Shown here in pieces: positions 38,207 through 47,000 of a stretch of 64,000 nt of DNA. This DNA is from Helicobacter fennelliae. Its GTDB lineage: Bacteria > Campylobacterota > Campylobacteria > Campylobacterales > Helicobacteraceae. The notes under the pieces were generated by a model, which was given only the letters and a program-made list of their open reading frames with translations, was not told the origin of the DNA and did not search any database. A program made the position numbers and the translations under genes. The stretch covers positions 1,798,001 to 1,862,000 of the forward strand of contig NZ_UGIB01000001.1 of assembly GCF_900451005.1 (NCBI RefSeq). The letters run 5' to 3'. The first letter of the stretch is position 1. Every line of letters begins with the position of its first letter.

Positions 38207-38914
38207 TTAGATTTTTGCGTGCCTTTTGCAGACAAAAAGCACAATACAAATCCCAAACAATGCCGGAAGCAAAAACATATTTTTACCAAAAATTAATAAA
38301 CACACTACACTCACAATCATACCGACAAATGCTGCAGTGTGGTTTTTGTTTTGTCTCCATTGATCGATAAAAATCACCACAAAAATAGCACTCATCACAA
38401 ATTCCACCCCGCTCACATCAAATGCCACAAAACCTCCAAGCAAAGAGCCCAAAACACAGCCCATCACCCAATAGATTTGATTTAAAAATGAAATAAAAAA
38501 CATAAACCAACCAGAATCTACGCCATTTTTTGGGGTTTTGGAATGCAAAAGCGCAAATGTCTCATCAGTGAGCGAAAAAATAAGATAGAATCTTTTTTTA
38601 CCCATACAACCAAAAACCCCAAGCATTGAAATCGCATAAAAAATCTGCCTTGAATTAATCATAAGTGCTAGCACAAACGAATCAAAAAGTCCAGCCCCGC
38701 TAGCAAGTAGCCCAACACACATAAACTGCATAGCTCCAGCATACAGAAAAATACTCATAAACAACGCCCATTCAACGCCAAAGCCTGCTTTTTGGAGCAA
38801 AATCCCAAATGTCGCGCCCATCAAAACATACCCAGCCAAAATAGGCAATGTATGCGGAAATGCGTCTTTGAATGCGCAAGATATGATGTGTATTGTGTCT
38901 TTATTTTTTTGCAT
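38207..38914 (-). CDS. AzlC-family permease
   Basis: A branched-chain amino-acid exporter subunit of about 235 residues: AFPHTLPILAGYVLMGATFG at the start, SIFLYAGAMQFMCVGLL, and NSRQIFYAISML. AzlC normally works with the small AzlD; no AzlD gene is adjacent. The ATG at 38914 has AAGGAAC just upstream; an ATG at 38935 overlaps the stop codon of the preceding permease and is possible. It follows the ABC-2 export genes on the same strand. Confidence 0.82.
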   Translation of the reverse strand: MQKNKDTIHIISCAFKDAFPHTLPILAGYVLMGATFGILLQKAGFGVEWALFMSIFLYAGAMQFMCVGLLASGAGLFDSFVLALMINSRQIFYAISMLGVFGCMGKKRFYLIFSLTDETFALLHSKTPKNGVDSGWFMFFISFLNQIYWVMGCVLGSLLGGFVAFDVSGVEFVMSAIFVVIFIDQWRQNKNHTAAFVGMIVSVVCLLIFGKNMFLLPALFGICIVLFVCKRHAKI

Positions 38915-38934
38915 ATTGTTCCTTTTTTGCGCCA

Positions 38935-40131
38935 TTATTTTATGCTTGATTCTACTTGATTTTGCGTGTTGTATGTTTGATTATGTGTTTGTTGCTTTTC
39001 TCTCTTTTTGCTATTTTTTCTTTTATTGCTCAAAATCCAAACACTCGCGCAAAAACAAAACACAAAAATCGCAAGCAACGCCAAAAAATGAGGCATAATA
39101 CTTGAAAAATCCGCACCCATTTGATTAAGCGAAATAAACCCACGCACACCATGATATGCCGGAATCAAAAAACTAAGCTGTCGCAAAAACTCCGGAAGCA
39201 AATCACTAGGCCAAATAAATCCCATAATAAACACAAGTGGCATTGATGAGACAAACACAATCTGTGTAGGCAAACTCTCATCATCACAGCATACCCCAAG
39301 CATTATGCCCGCTGCTGCACTACTAAAAATAAACATTAACGCAAAGCACCAAAAATCCACAATATGCGCGTGGATATGCACGCCAAATGACGCAAAAAGC
39401 ACGCCAAAATACACCAAAAACCACACACAATAAATGCCCGAAAAAACTAAGATTCTAGCCAAAAGAAGCGTTATGATTGGAATCTTGTTAAAATAATCTT
39501 TTTGGTTCTTGTGAGAGATTCTGTTTTGATACGCGCACAAAATCCCAATCCCGCCAATAAGCGTCTGATGCAAAATAAACACAAGCACCGCTGCCAAAGC
39601 ATAATTGACATATCCTAGATTCTCGTTATACAAGGCAATGGGCTGATATGAGATGATATTTGTCTGCAATATATCTGGCTGCAATGATTTACGCAACTGA
39701 TCGCTTAGCTCATCAATTGCATTATGCACGCCCTCAACAATCGCGCCATAAATCAAAAAATACGATGCATTTCCCATATATGACACAACGCTTCCTATAC
39801 CCATTTTTGCATTTGCTTCAAATCCTTTGGGTATAAACAAAATCCCGCCCGCTTGAGAATCCTCAATCTCTTTTCGCGCAGAATCTAAAGAATCCACCTC
39901 TTCTAAAAGCTCGATTTGAGGAGTCGCGCCGACAAGAAAAATCAACTGCTTTGAAAGCGCGCTTTTATCCTCATCAACAATCACAAGCTTTTGCCCTGTA
40001 ACTACATCTGTAATATAAGGCGTAGGATACAAAAGCCCATACACACAAGTGCCGATAAAAACAACAAGCACGACAACTTTATTTGTGATTATGGCTTTGA
40101 GCTCACACAAAACAACTGCTAAAAAACTCAT
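38935..40131 (-). CDS. ABC-2 type permease, export cassette (second)
   Basis: 398 residues: one N-terminal helix, a large periplasmic domain of about 150 residues (DEDKSALSKQLIFLVGATPQ), then five membrane helices ending with a basic tail. It matches the YhhJ/YbhR/YbhS type of permease that pairs with an HlyD-like adaptor. It overlaps the other permease by four bases. Its substrate could be a drug, lipid or envelope component. No ATPase domain is present in the protein. Confidence 0.85.
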   Translation of the reverse strand: MSFLAVVLCELKAIITNKVVVLVVFIGTCVYGLLYPTPYITDVVTGQKLVIVDEDKSALSKQLIFLVGATPQIELLEEVDSLDSARKEIEDSQAGGILFIPKGFEANAKMGIGSVVSYMGNASYFLIYGAIVEGVHNAIDELSDQLRKSLQPDILQTNIISYQPIALYNENLGYVNYALAAVLVFILHQTLIGGIGILCAYQNRISHKNQKDYFNKIPIITLLLARILVFSGIYCVWFLVYFGVLFASFGVHIHAHIVDFWCFALMFIFSSAAAGIMLGVCCDDESLPTQIVFVSSMPLVFIMGFIWPSDLLPEFLRQLSFLIPAYHGVRGFISLNQMGADFSSIMPHFLALLAIFVFCFCASVWILSNKRKNSKKREKQQTHNQTYNTQNQVESSIK

Positions 40132-41225
40132 TTTTTTGTCCTTAGCCTATAGATTCCAGCACCAAGCACAAAAAAGAGCAAGAAAAACACCATTCCACCC
40201 ATAATACTAAAAGCTTCACTCATCGCACCGCCATAATTTGCCTGCTGAATATACAGCTCCATATAATGCGAAATCGGCAAAAAATTGCTCCAAAAATACG
40301 CAAAAAAATTCATAGAATTTTGAGGATAAGTAATCCCCGCAAATGCAAGTGAGGGCGCAGTATAAACAGCAATGACACCTATTGTTTTTTTCATATCTTG
40401 TAATACAGAATTCACAAATACAACAACGCCATTTACCCCAAATATAAGTAGCACCACACCCAAAATAATCAATCCCAAATCGCCTCGATTCTCATAGCCT
40501 AGAATCTTAAGAAAAACAATCATACAAAGTCCCCAAAACAAAAACACAAGCGAATTAAAAATATATTTCATCAAAAGATCCATCGTGCTTTTTGGCGTGG
40601 ATTTAAGAAGGTGGATCATCGCAAGCGCACTTAGAATCTGAAGCATACAAGGAAGTAGCAATGTAAGCAAAAATTGCGCGTAATTATTGCTTGGATTATA
40701 AAGCGGAATAATTTGTGAAAATATCGGCATAGACTTGCTTTTGGCAAGGGTTAGATTCTGGTCTTTGATGAGATTTTTTGCTGCCCATTCTTTTGCATTT
40801 AATGTGCCGATAACTTCTGCAAACGCGCTGTTTAAGGATTTGCCAACAAGCACAAACTGCGCATTATAATAAAACGCTATGGTCGCACTTGCTGTTTTTA
40901 TGTCTCGCTGATAATGCGCTGGAATCACAATAAGCGCATAGATTTTGTTTATCGCAAGATCTTGCTTGGCTTTGGTGATTGAGTCATAATGCTGTGTGAT
41001 TTGCATTGTCGGCAGTGCATTGATGTTAAATATAGCCTCATAACTTGCTTGCGAATGATCCAAATCCACAATCCCCACAGGAAGATCTCTAGGCAATGAC
41101 GCCATAAAAACCGCATAAATAAACCAACCAATAAACAATGGCAACACACAATAAATCAAAAATAGCACTTTATGCTTTGCGATAAATATGGAGATATTTT
41201 TGAAAATGCGTGCGTTTTTTTTCAT
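40128..41225 (-). CDS. ABC-2 type permease, export cassette (first)
   Basis: 365 residues, the same architecture as the next gene: N-terminal helix, periplasmic domain (VGIVDLDHSQASYEAIFNIN), five C-terminal helices. The two are paralogues and probably form a heterodimer in the inner membrane. It lies 15 bases after the HlyD-like gene. As I recall, H. pylori HP1486-HP1487 have the same pair. Confidence 0.85.
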   Translation of the reverse strand: MKKNARIFKNISIFIAKHKVLFLIYCVLPLFIGWFIYAVFMASLPRDLPVGIVDLDHSQASYEAIFNINALPTMQITQHYDSITKAKQDLAINKIYALIVIPAHYQRDIKTASATIAFYYNAQFVLVGKSLNSAFAEVIGTLNAKEWAAKNLIKDQNLTLAKSKSMPIFSQIIPLYNPSNNYAQFLLTLLLPCMLQILSALAMIHLLKSTPKSTMDLLMKYIFNSLVFLFWGLCMIVFLKILGYENRGDLGLIILGVVLLIFGVNGVVVFVNSVLQDMKKTIGVIAVYTAPSLAFAGITYPQNSMNFFAYFWSNFLPISHYMELYIQQANYGGAMSEAFSIMGGMVFFLLFFVLGAGIYRLRTKK

Positions 41226-41240
41226 TTTTAAAATCTAGTG

Positions 41241-42245
41241 CTATTTTTGCGATGTCATCGATGATGTTAGTGTAACTATCGCGCTCATACCGATTTTGAA
41301 GTCATTGTTGGATTCTAGTGGAATGGCTTCGACTTCAAAACTTCGCAAATCATAACCCTTCGAGCTTGAAGTCGCCCGCCAAGTCGCAAAATCTCCCATT
41401 ACAGAGACATAGCGCACTTTAAATTGTATGTCTTTATTGAGTGCTGGAAGAAAAGCACTAAATTGTGAGCCGACTTTAAAATCCTGTAAATATTCTTCAG
41501 ACACGCTAAGCCTTAGCCACACATCAGCATTATCTACAAGCATAACAACCGGAAATCCCGATGGACTTAGCTCGCCTTCTTGTAATAAAATATTTGAAAC
41601 TTCTCCATTTGAAGGTGCATAAGCTTGAATATCTTTGATATAAGCTTCAACCTCACTTAGTTGCCCAGCAGCAGCGATTTCTTTTTGTTTGGCAGCTTCT
41701 TTTGTCTCTTTTGTCGCGCCATCAAGAGCAATTTTGTATTGCTGATAGGCGGTGTTTTCATTGTATTTTGCATTCTGAAACGCTGTGTAAGCCTCATCTC
41801 TGCGCTGCAAACTTGCTACGCCATTTTTATACAAATCCTCAATGCGATTGTAGGTTTTTTCAGTAAGCTCTCGCATCGCTTTAGCACTATTATAAATATC
41901 CCTAGCAGAAGTGATTGTCTCAAGTCTTGCGCCCTTGTGGGTTTCTTGCGATATAGCTTTTGCGGCTTCATATCCGGCTTTTGCTTGCATAAGCTTTGCT
42001 TCCACTTCAGGAGAATCTATCGTAAAAATCAAATCACCTTTTTTGACTATATCGCCCTTTTTGACTAAGATAGAGCCAACTCTTCCAGCAAGCTTTGAGC
42101 TTACATTATATTCTCGTGCTTGTATTTGTCCTTGGACTTGCTGTGGTTTGGGCGCGTATGCCCGATAAAAACTTATCACAAGCCATATTAGCAATATCCC
42201 ACTAATAACCGCCACAAAAGCAATTTCAAATGTTTTTTTCATCAT
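41241..42245 (-). CDS. HlyD-type membrane fusion protein
   Basis: 334 residues: signal anchor (AFVAVISGILLIWLVISFY), a split biotinyl-lipoyl domain (REYNVSSKLAGRVGSILVKK ... APSNGEVSNILLQEG) around a helical hairpin of about 100 residues, and a beta-barrel domain. It links the inner-membrane permeases with the TolC-like protein across the periplasm. It stands between the outer-membrane gene (22-base gap) and the permease pair. Confidence 0.9.
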   Translation of the reverse strand: MMKKTFEIAFVAVISGILLIWLVISFYRAYAPKPQQVQGQIQAREYNVSSKLAGRVGSILVKKGDIVKKGDLIFTIDSPEVEAKLMQAKAGYEAAKAISQETHKGARLETITSARDIYNSAKAMRELTEKTYNRIEDLYKNGVASLQRRDEAYTAFQNAKYNENTAYQQYKIALDGATKETKEAAKQKEIAAAGQLSEVEAYIKDIQAYAPSNGEVSNILLQEGELSPSGFPVVMLVDNADVWLRLSVSEEYLQDFKVGSQFSAFLPALNKDIQFKVRYVSVMGDFATWRATSSSKGYDLRSFEVEAIPLESNNDFKIGMSAIVTLTSSMTSQK

Positions 42246-42266
42246 TATCCTTATGTCTTTAATCTT

Positions 42267-43709
42267 TTAATGTTGGAATTCATAAAAACTCTCAATATCA
42301 TCGCTCAAAGCAAGCAATTTTGCTAATGCTACAATGGCTTTATAGCAGATTGTTTTTTGCTCTATTAATGCGCTTTGAAGTGTGTTTTGAGCATCAATTA
42401 CTTGCGCGCTTGTGGCTAATCCTTGCTTAAAGGCTTGCTGCTGGAGCTTAAGATTCTCTCTTGCAAGTGCTATGGAGGATTGCAAGCTATGATATTCATC
42501 GCGCGCATACACGGCTTGTTTGTAGGTTTTGCGCACTAAGAGGGTGAGATCTTTTTTGGCTTGCGCTTTGAGGCTTTCTAGCTCTAATTGTGTGATTTTT
42601 GCAGCTTGGTATTTTTGGATTCTCGCACTTGAAGTAAGGATTGAAACATTTGCCATAACCCCAACATACCAAGTCGGAATATTCTGTGTGAGGAGAGATT
42701 TTTGACTATCAGTAAAAAAATAACTTCCCATACCAACAACTTGTGGCAAAAATGGCGCGATTGCAAGCTTTTTGGCTTGTTTGGCAGAATCAATCTTAAG
42801 CTCCAAAGAGCGCAAGGCTGGATACGCCTCTAATGCGCGCGCGACATAATATTCCTCTGATTCAAAGCTTTTATCTGAAATAGCCAAAGCCGAAACAGAT
42901 GTGATATTGTCTTTTGAGAGTGCTGTTTGCAAGGCTAAAGACGCGATGTCTAGGGCATTTTTAGATTCTTTGAGCTTGCTTTGTGCTTTGTCATCAGCAA
43001 CTTGCGCGCCCAAAACCTCAATATGCGCGATCTGTCCGCTTTTTTCTAAATCAAGCGCATTGTGATAATGCAAAGCCGTGCCGTCTTTGATTTGTGCCAA
43101 CACTTCAGCGACTTCTTTTGCCAATACCTCCGCATAATAAATCCCAACAAGCTCTTCAAAAGTCGCTAATGTCTTAAGCCGATAGGCTTCTTTAGCATCT
43201 TTTTTGGCAATATCAGCAATCTTTATCGCTCTATATCGCGCCCCGCCAACATACAGCGGATAAATGATATTGAGCGCGCCAATCATGACATTTTGATTGA
43301 CAAGGTGAATGGGCGCACCAAGAGATGAGAGAAGTGGTAGCATCTGAGGGGGCAAAGTAGCAAGGCTAGATTTTGGAATGTTTGTTTGCGTGAGCGAAGC
43401 CTCGATTGGTTTATCAAGATGCAAATACGCGATCTTGGCATTAATTTCAGGTAAAAAGCTAAGCTTTGATCCGAGTGAGAGTTTTTCAGCTCGTTTGGTA
43501 TTAAGCTCTTGTGCTTTGAGCGCATCGCTTGTGTCTAAAACCATGTGCCATGCTGTTTTTATATCGATAGATTCTGTGGATTCTATGGGTTGCGTGGATT
43601 TTGTAGAATCTGCAGAATCGAAAATATCTCTAAAATCCATAGAATCTGTGCTAGATTCTGCGCTCAAAACCCCACACAACACAATAAACAAAACTCTAAT
43701 ATATCGCAT
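42267..43709 (-). CDS. TolC-like outer-membrane efflux protein
   Basis: 480 residues with a signal peptide (YIRVLFIVLCGVLSAES) and two long helical repeats typical of the OEP family (KTYKQAVYARDEYHSLQS, AFKQGLATSAQVIDAQNTL). It forms the outer channel of the export cassette and is its first gene. Right after the signal peptide is an Asp/Ser/Thr/Glu-rich stretch of about 35 residues (DSADSTKSTQPIESTESID) made of AGATTCT/AGAATCT words. Confidence 0.9.
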   Translation of the reverse strand: MRYIRVLFIVLCGVLSAESSTDSMDFRDIFDSADSTKSTQPIESTESIDIKTAWHMVLDTSDALKAQELNTKRAEKLSLGSKLSFLPEINAKIAYLHLDKPIEASLTQTNIPKSSLATLPPQMLPLLSSLGAPIHLVNQNVMIGALNIIYPLYVGGARYRAIKIADIAKKDAKEAYRLKTLATFEELVGIYYAEVLAKEVAEVLAQIKDGTALHYHNALDLEKSGQIAHIEVLGAQVADDKAQSKLKESKNALDIASLALQTALSKDNITSVSALAISDKSFESEEYYVARALEAYPALRSLELKIDSAKQAKKLAIAPFLPQVVGMGSYFFTDSQKSLLTQNIPTWYVGVMANVSILTSSARIQKYQAAKITQLELESLKAQAKKDLTLLVRKTYKQAVYARDEYHSLQSSIALARENLKLQQQAFKQGLATSAQVIDAQNTLQSALIEQKTICYKAIVALAKLLALSDDIESFYEFQH

Positions 43710-43895
43710 TCTCTCGCCTGTATTTTTGTATATTTATCAGCATTTTTATGCAAATACTGAAATTATAAAAAATCACAACTTATATTTAGCTTTTTTAGAC
43801 GTTTTATTTGGTGTTTGGTGGTTTGGAGATTTGGCTTTAGTATTTTTAACGTGGTAATTTTAGCCATTTTGGCTCATGGTATTTGTAAAGTTTCA

Positions 43896-45062
43896 TCAAA
43901 AGCTCACACCAAGCATAATAGAGCCATAGGTCAAAAAGCCATCTTGCGTGGAGAATTCTTTTGAGCGATGAATGACGCTATAACCGATATGAAAGCATTT
44001 ATAATCCAACGCCACGCCCCATATAAACTCGCCAATAACGCGCTCCACATCAAAACTAGAATTTAGGGCAGAATCTAATGTCAGATCTGATGTGCGATAT
44101 GTGCGATGTTTGGCAAAGCTATTGCCCTCTAAGAAAATATTGCGTCCGACAACCCTACCTCCAACGCCCACAAAGCCATAAATGCTTATATGTGGCGTAT
44201 AGGCAATAGGCGCGCTTGCAAATCCTGAATTTTGATTGAGCGAAAGCGTATGTGGTGAGAGATTGTAGCCAAATCGCGTAATCAAAGAGAGTTGAGCAAA
44301 TATTTTGGCATTGCCAAGCGCAAAACTTGCTTGTGGCATCATATCCAAATAACGCGCCAAAGACTCGCTGAAGGCATAACGATAAGAGATTCTACAAAAT
44401 AGATTAAAGATAAATTCATTTTTGAGCTGTGTATCCCAGCCTGCTAAGAGTTTGTTATTTGTGAGTTTGTGGATAAGATTCTGTGTTTGCTGTGCTAAAG
44501 AGGCTTTGCCAACCATTCCCAAACTCAACTCAAACTGCTCTAAAAACCGAGAGCTTTTATTAATCGCGCCAAATTGCGCATACAAAAACCCGCCATAAGG
44601 GTGATCGTTTGCAGGTGGAATGGGCGAGAATCTATCTTTTGGCGCATAGATTTCTTGACTGAGATTTACACTAAATGAAGAGAGATTCTCATCTTTGTGA
44701 AACAAAGAAAAAATCCCAAAATACCGCAGAATCTGATTTGCTCTAGAATCTAGCCCAAATGTTTTTGAATAATATGCTAGCCTCGATCCTGCTGTGTAAT
44801 ATTTATCAACGCGACTATCAAAATTTGAGTCATTTTCATAAATAAGATAGAGCGAATGCTTGGAGTGCGTGTTAGTGGCGCGCGTGTCGTATGTGTTGGA
44901 GTGCGTTTGATTTGGCTCTATTACTTTATCTACTTCATCGCCATAGCACACGCAAGCCACGCTACACAGCATAATCCCGCATATAAAAACCCTCACAAAA
45001 ACTCTCGTGAGCTTTTTTGCAATATTTCTTAATTGTTTGAATGTATTTTTGCACTGCGCCAT
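43896..45062 (-). CDS. LpxR-like lipid A 3'-O-deacylase
   Basis: LpxR is an outer-membrane barrel that removes the 3'-acyloxyacyl group from lipid A and so lowers its recognition by the host. The Asn-Asp pair (YENDSNF), the following YYTAGSRLAYYS and the NDHPYGGFLYAQ segment match the DUF2219 family, and the chain ends in an aromatic barrel strand. A signal sequence is in the first 45 residues. The ATG at 45062 is preferred; a TTG at 45089 is the alternative. H. pylori has a homologue with deacylase activity. It lies 125 bases downstream of tonB. Confidence 0.82.
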   Translation of the reverse strand: MAQCKNTFKQLRNIAKKLTRVFVRVFICGIMLCSVACVCYGDEVDKVIEPNQTHSNTYDTRATNTHSKHSLYLIYENDSNFDSRVDKYYTAGSRLAYYSKTFGLDSRANQILRYFGIFSLFHKDENLSSFSVNLSQEIYAPKDRFSPIPPANDHPYGGFLYAQFGAINKSSRFLEQFELSLGMVGKASLAQQTQNLIHKLTNNKLLAGWDTQLKNEFIFNLFCRISYRYAFSESLARYLDMMPQASFALGNAKIFAQLSLITRFGYNLSPHTLSLNQNSGFASAPIAYTPHISIYGFVGVGGRVVGRNIFLEGNSFAKHRTYRTSDLTLDSALNSSFDVERVIGEFIWGVALDYKCFHIGYSVIHRSKEFSTQDGFLTYGSIMLGVSF

Positions 45063-45128
45063 AAATATTATAGAAACTTCCTCACTCAAAATAAAGTGGA
45101 TTTATAGCATATTTGTTTGTTATTTGAG

Positions 45129-45178
45129 ATAGATTCTGCTTAAACTATATGACAAACCCCGCCAAAAGCAGAATCTAT
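45129..45178 (-). terminator. hairpin after tonB
   Basis: ATAGATTCTGCTT (45129-45141) and AAGCAGAATCTAT (45166-45178) are perfect 13-base inverted arms with a 24-base loop, just beyond the tonB stop at 45187. The arms contain the AGATTCT word. There is no long T-run, so termination is likely but not certain. Confidence 0.5.
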
Positions 45179-45186
45179 AACAAAAC

Positions 45187-45924
45187 CTATAAAGTCAAAG
45201 TGTATTCTATCGGGATCTTAAGTCGCACTTGCTTTGGTGGAAGTGGAAAGTTTTTGTAGGCTTCTTGGATTGTTTTGAGGGCTTGCTGGTTTAAAATATC
45301 ACCGGTATTTGAGTGAAAAACCTTAAGCGCATGAATGCTTCCATCGGTATTGAGTATAAACTCAACCGTTACAATACCCTGAATCTCGCGAATCCTCGCA
45401 AGTCTTGGGTAATGGTGTTTCTTTTTGATCGCCTCTTGGATTTTACCCAAAAACTCATCACTCACGCCCTCATTATATGCTAAAGATTCTTGCGTAGAGC
45501 CTTCTGAAGTCTGACTAGATGGTGCGCTTTGCGTGTCTTGCTCTATTGGTGAGGGTGGCGTGTCTTTTTGAGTTACTACTTCTTCTTGTGGAGTTGTATC
45601 TTGCTTTGTTTCTTCTTGCTCTTCTTGGATTGGGATAGGATTTTTGGGCTTATGTTTTTTGGGTATTTTTTCTTTTTTGTGTTTGTGCTTTGGCTTTGGC
45701 GGTTTGGACTTGGTGGGGGTTGAATATTTTTTTTGATTACTATTTGTATTGAAGCTAGCAAGGCTCATTGTAATTGTATTTGCGCCAACTTGTGCGATTT
45801 TGTCTTCTGAAGTAAATATGCCAAAAATACTTGCCAAAATGCCTAAATGCACGATACTTGAGCAAATAAATCCTATGAATACAGGATTTTTAATTTGACT
45901 GCGCAGAAATTGAAAAATTTTCAT
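45187..45924 (-). CDS. tonB: energy transducer TonB
   Basis: TonB carries proton-motive energy from ExbB-ExbD to outer-membrane receptors such as the one at 33965. Inner-membrane anchor FIGFICSSIVHLGILASI with the conserved Ser and His, a Pro/Lys-rich then Glu/Thr-rich rod (about residues 50-150), and the C-terminal domain (YPRLARIREIQGIVTVEF ... LPPKQVRLKIPIEYTL). The ATG at 45924 with AAGGGG upstream gives 245 residues and overlaps exbD by 35 bases. Confidence 0.94.
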   Translation of the reverse strand: MKIFQFLRSQIKNPVFIGFICSSIVHLGILASIFGIFTSEDKIAQVGANTITMSLASFNTNSNQKKYSTPTKSKPPKPKHKHKKEKIPKKHKPKNPIPIQEEQEETKQDTTPQEEVVTQKDTPPSPIEQDTQSAPSSQTSEGSTQESLAYNEGVSDEFLGKIQEAIKKKHHYPRLARIREIQGIVTVEFILNTDGSIHALKVFHSNTGDILNQQALKTIQEAYKNFPLPPKQVRLKIPIEYTLTL

Positions 45925-46270
45925 GCCCCTTATCCTTAATAATGCCAATAATCTTTACAAAGCTTTCAAACTTCGCATCTTTGTCGCTTTTGACTTCAAT
46001 GGGTTGTCTGTCATCAATCCTATTTATCGCCTCTTTGACCTCATCGATTGATTTTTCAACATCATCGATATAGATTTTATTATCCGCACTGATGAGAATC
46101 ACCATTTTTTTCTCGTCCATTTTCTGCTCGACATTGTCAGCTTGCGGGAGATTGATAGGGATTTTGCCTTGCGCGATAAAAGTCGATACGCTCAAAACAA
46201 TAGCCAGCAAAACAAGCATAACATCAATCAAAGGAATAATATTAAGCCCTTCAGTGCGTTTGATTTTCAA
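45890..46270 (-). CDS. exbD: biopolymer transport protein ExbD
   Basis: 126 residues with one helix carrying the proton-path aspartate in [19 protein letters not shown], then a periplasmic domain. It assembles with ExbB as the stator motor for TonB. The start is a TTG overlapping the exbB stop (TTGA), so translation is coupled. Confidence 0.94.
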   Translation of the reverse strand: MKIKRTEGLNIIPLIDVMLVLLAIVLSVSTFIAQGKIPINLPQADNVEQKMDEKKMVILISADNKIYIDDVEKSIDEVKEAINRIDDRQPIEVKSDKDAKFESFVKIIGIIKDKGHENFSISAQSN

Positions 46271-46728
46271 TGTGTATCCTTTATGGTTTGTGTAGCTTGT
46301 GTAGTCGCTAAATGCGTGTGTTTATATCGATTTAATATCACATCAATTCTACGCAACAAAAAATTATACACAACTAATGTCGGAATAGCGACAAGCAAAC
46401 CAAAAGCAGTGGCTTTGAGTGCCAAAGAAAGCCCAACCATAATGGTTTTGGCGTCCATTCCACCGCTCATACCCATATCATAAAAAGTAATCATAATGCC
46501 AACAACCGTTCCAAGTAGCCCCACATACGGCGCATTAGAATAAATCACATACAATATAGTGAGATTTTTTGTCAAAGATTCTTCCAAATCATCAATATTC
46601 TGAAAAACATCAATATTTATTTTTACAAAATAAATAAACCGCTCAATACTAAACCATACCGCCAAAAAGCTCATAAATCCCAACACACAAAATATAATCA
46701 AATCAATATGAACGCGCAAAAATTCCAT
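46267..46728 (-). CDS. exbB: biopolymer transport protein ExbB
   Basis: 153 residues, the short Helicobacter form. Three membrane helices; the conserved [20 protein letters not shown] and [19 protein letters not shown] segments are present. It is the first gene of exbB-exbD-tonB. Upstream is an AT-rich region with a -10-like TATAAA and a palindrome AATAATTATT that may be a Fur site. Confidence 0.93.
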   Translation of the reverse strand: MEFLRVHIDLIIFCVLGFMSFLAVWFSIERFIYFVKINIDVFQNIDDLEESLTKNLTILYVIYSNAPYVGLLGTVVGIMITFYDMGMSGGMDAKTIMVGLSLALKATAFGLLVAIPTLVVYNFLLRRIDVILNRYKHTHLATTQATQTIKDTH

Positions 46729-46846
46729 ACCAAAATCCTTACAATTCTAATTTTTTACAAAATTTTATATCACACTATTAACACTCCAAATTACAATCAA
46801 CAACAAAATACTTCATCTTCAACTGCTGATACAATCATAATCTAGG

Positions 46847-46856
46847 AATAATTATT
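46847..46856. promoter_or_regulatory. Fur-box-like palindrome between exbB and nhaA
   Basis: AATAATTATT is self-complementary and resembles the core of the Helicobacter Fur consensus. It lies 119 bases before exbB and about 70 before the nhaA -10 box. The 270-base spacer is very AT-rich, so a chance match is possible. Confidence 0.3.
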
Positions 46857-46918
46857 AATATCGTGCAATTATATGTTAGCTTTTATAAAAATATTATTAA
46901 ATATCAATTTATTTTTTG

Positions 46919-46924
46919 TATAAT
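46919..46924 (+). promoter_or_regulatory. -10 box for nhaA
   Basis: TATAAT in TTTTTTGTATAATTGCAC. The start codon at 47001 is 77 bases further, leaving a leader of about 70 bases with GGGAGA before the TTG. Confidence 0.5.
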
Positions 46925-47000
46925 TGCACTTTACATTATTATAAGTCCATAAATCACAAAACCACTGATCCAAACTTTAGAGAGAATATAGGGAGAAAAT

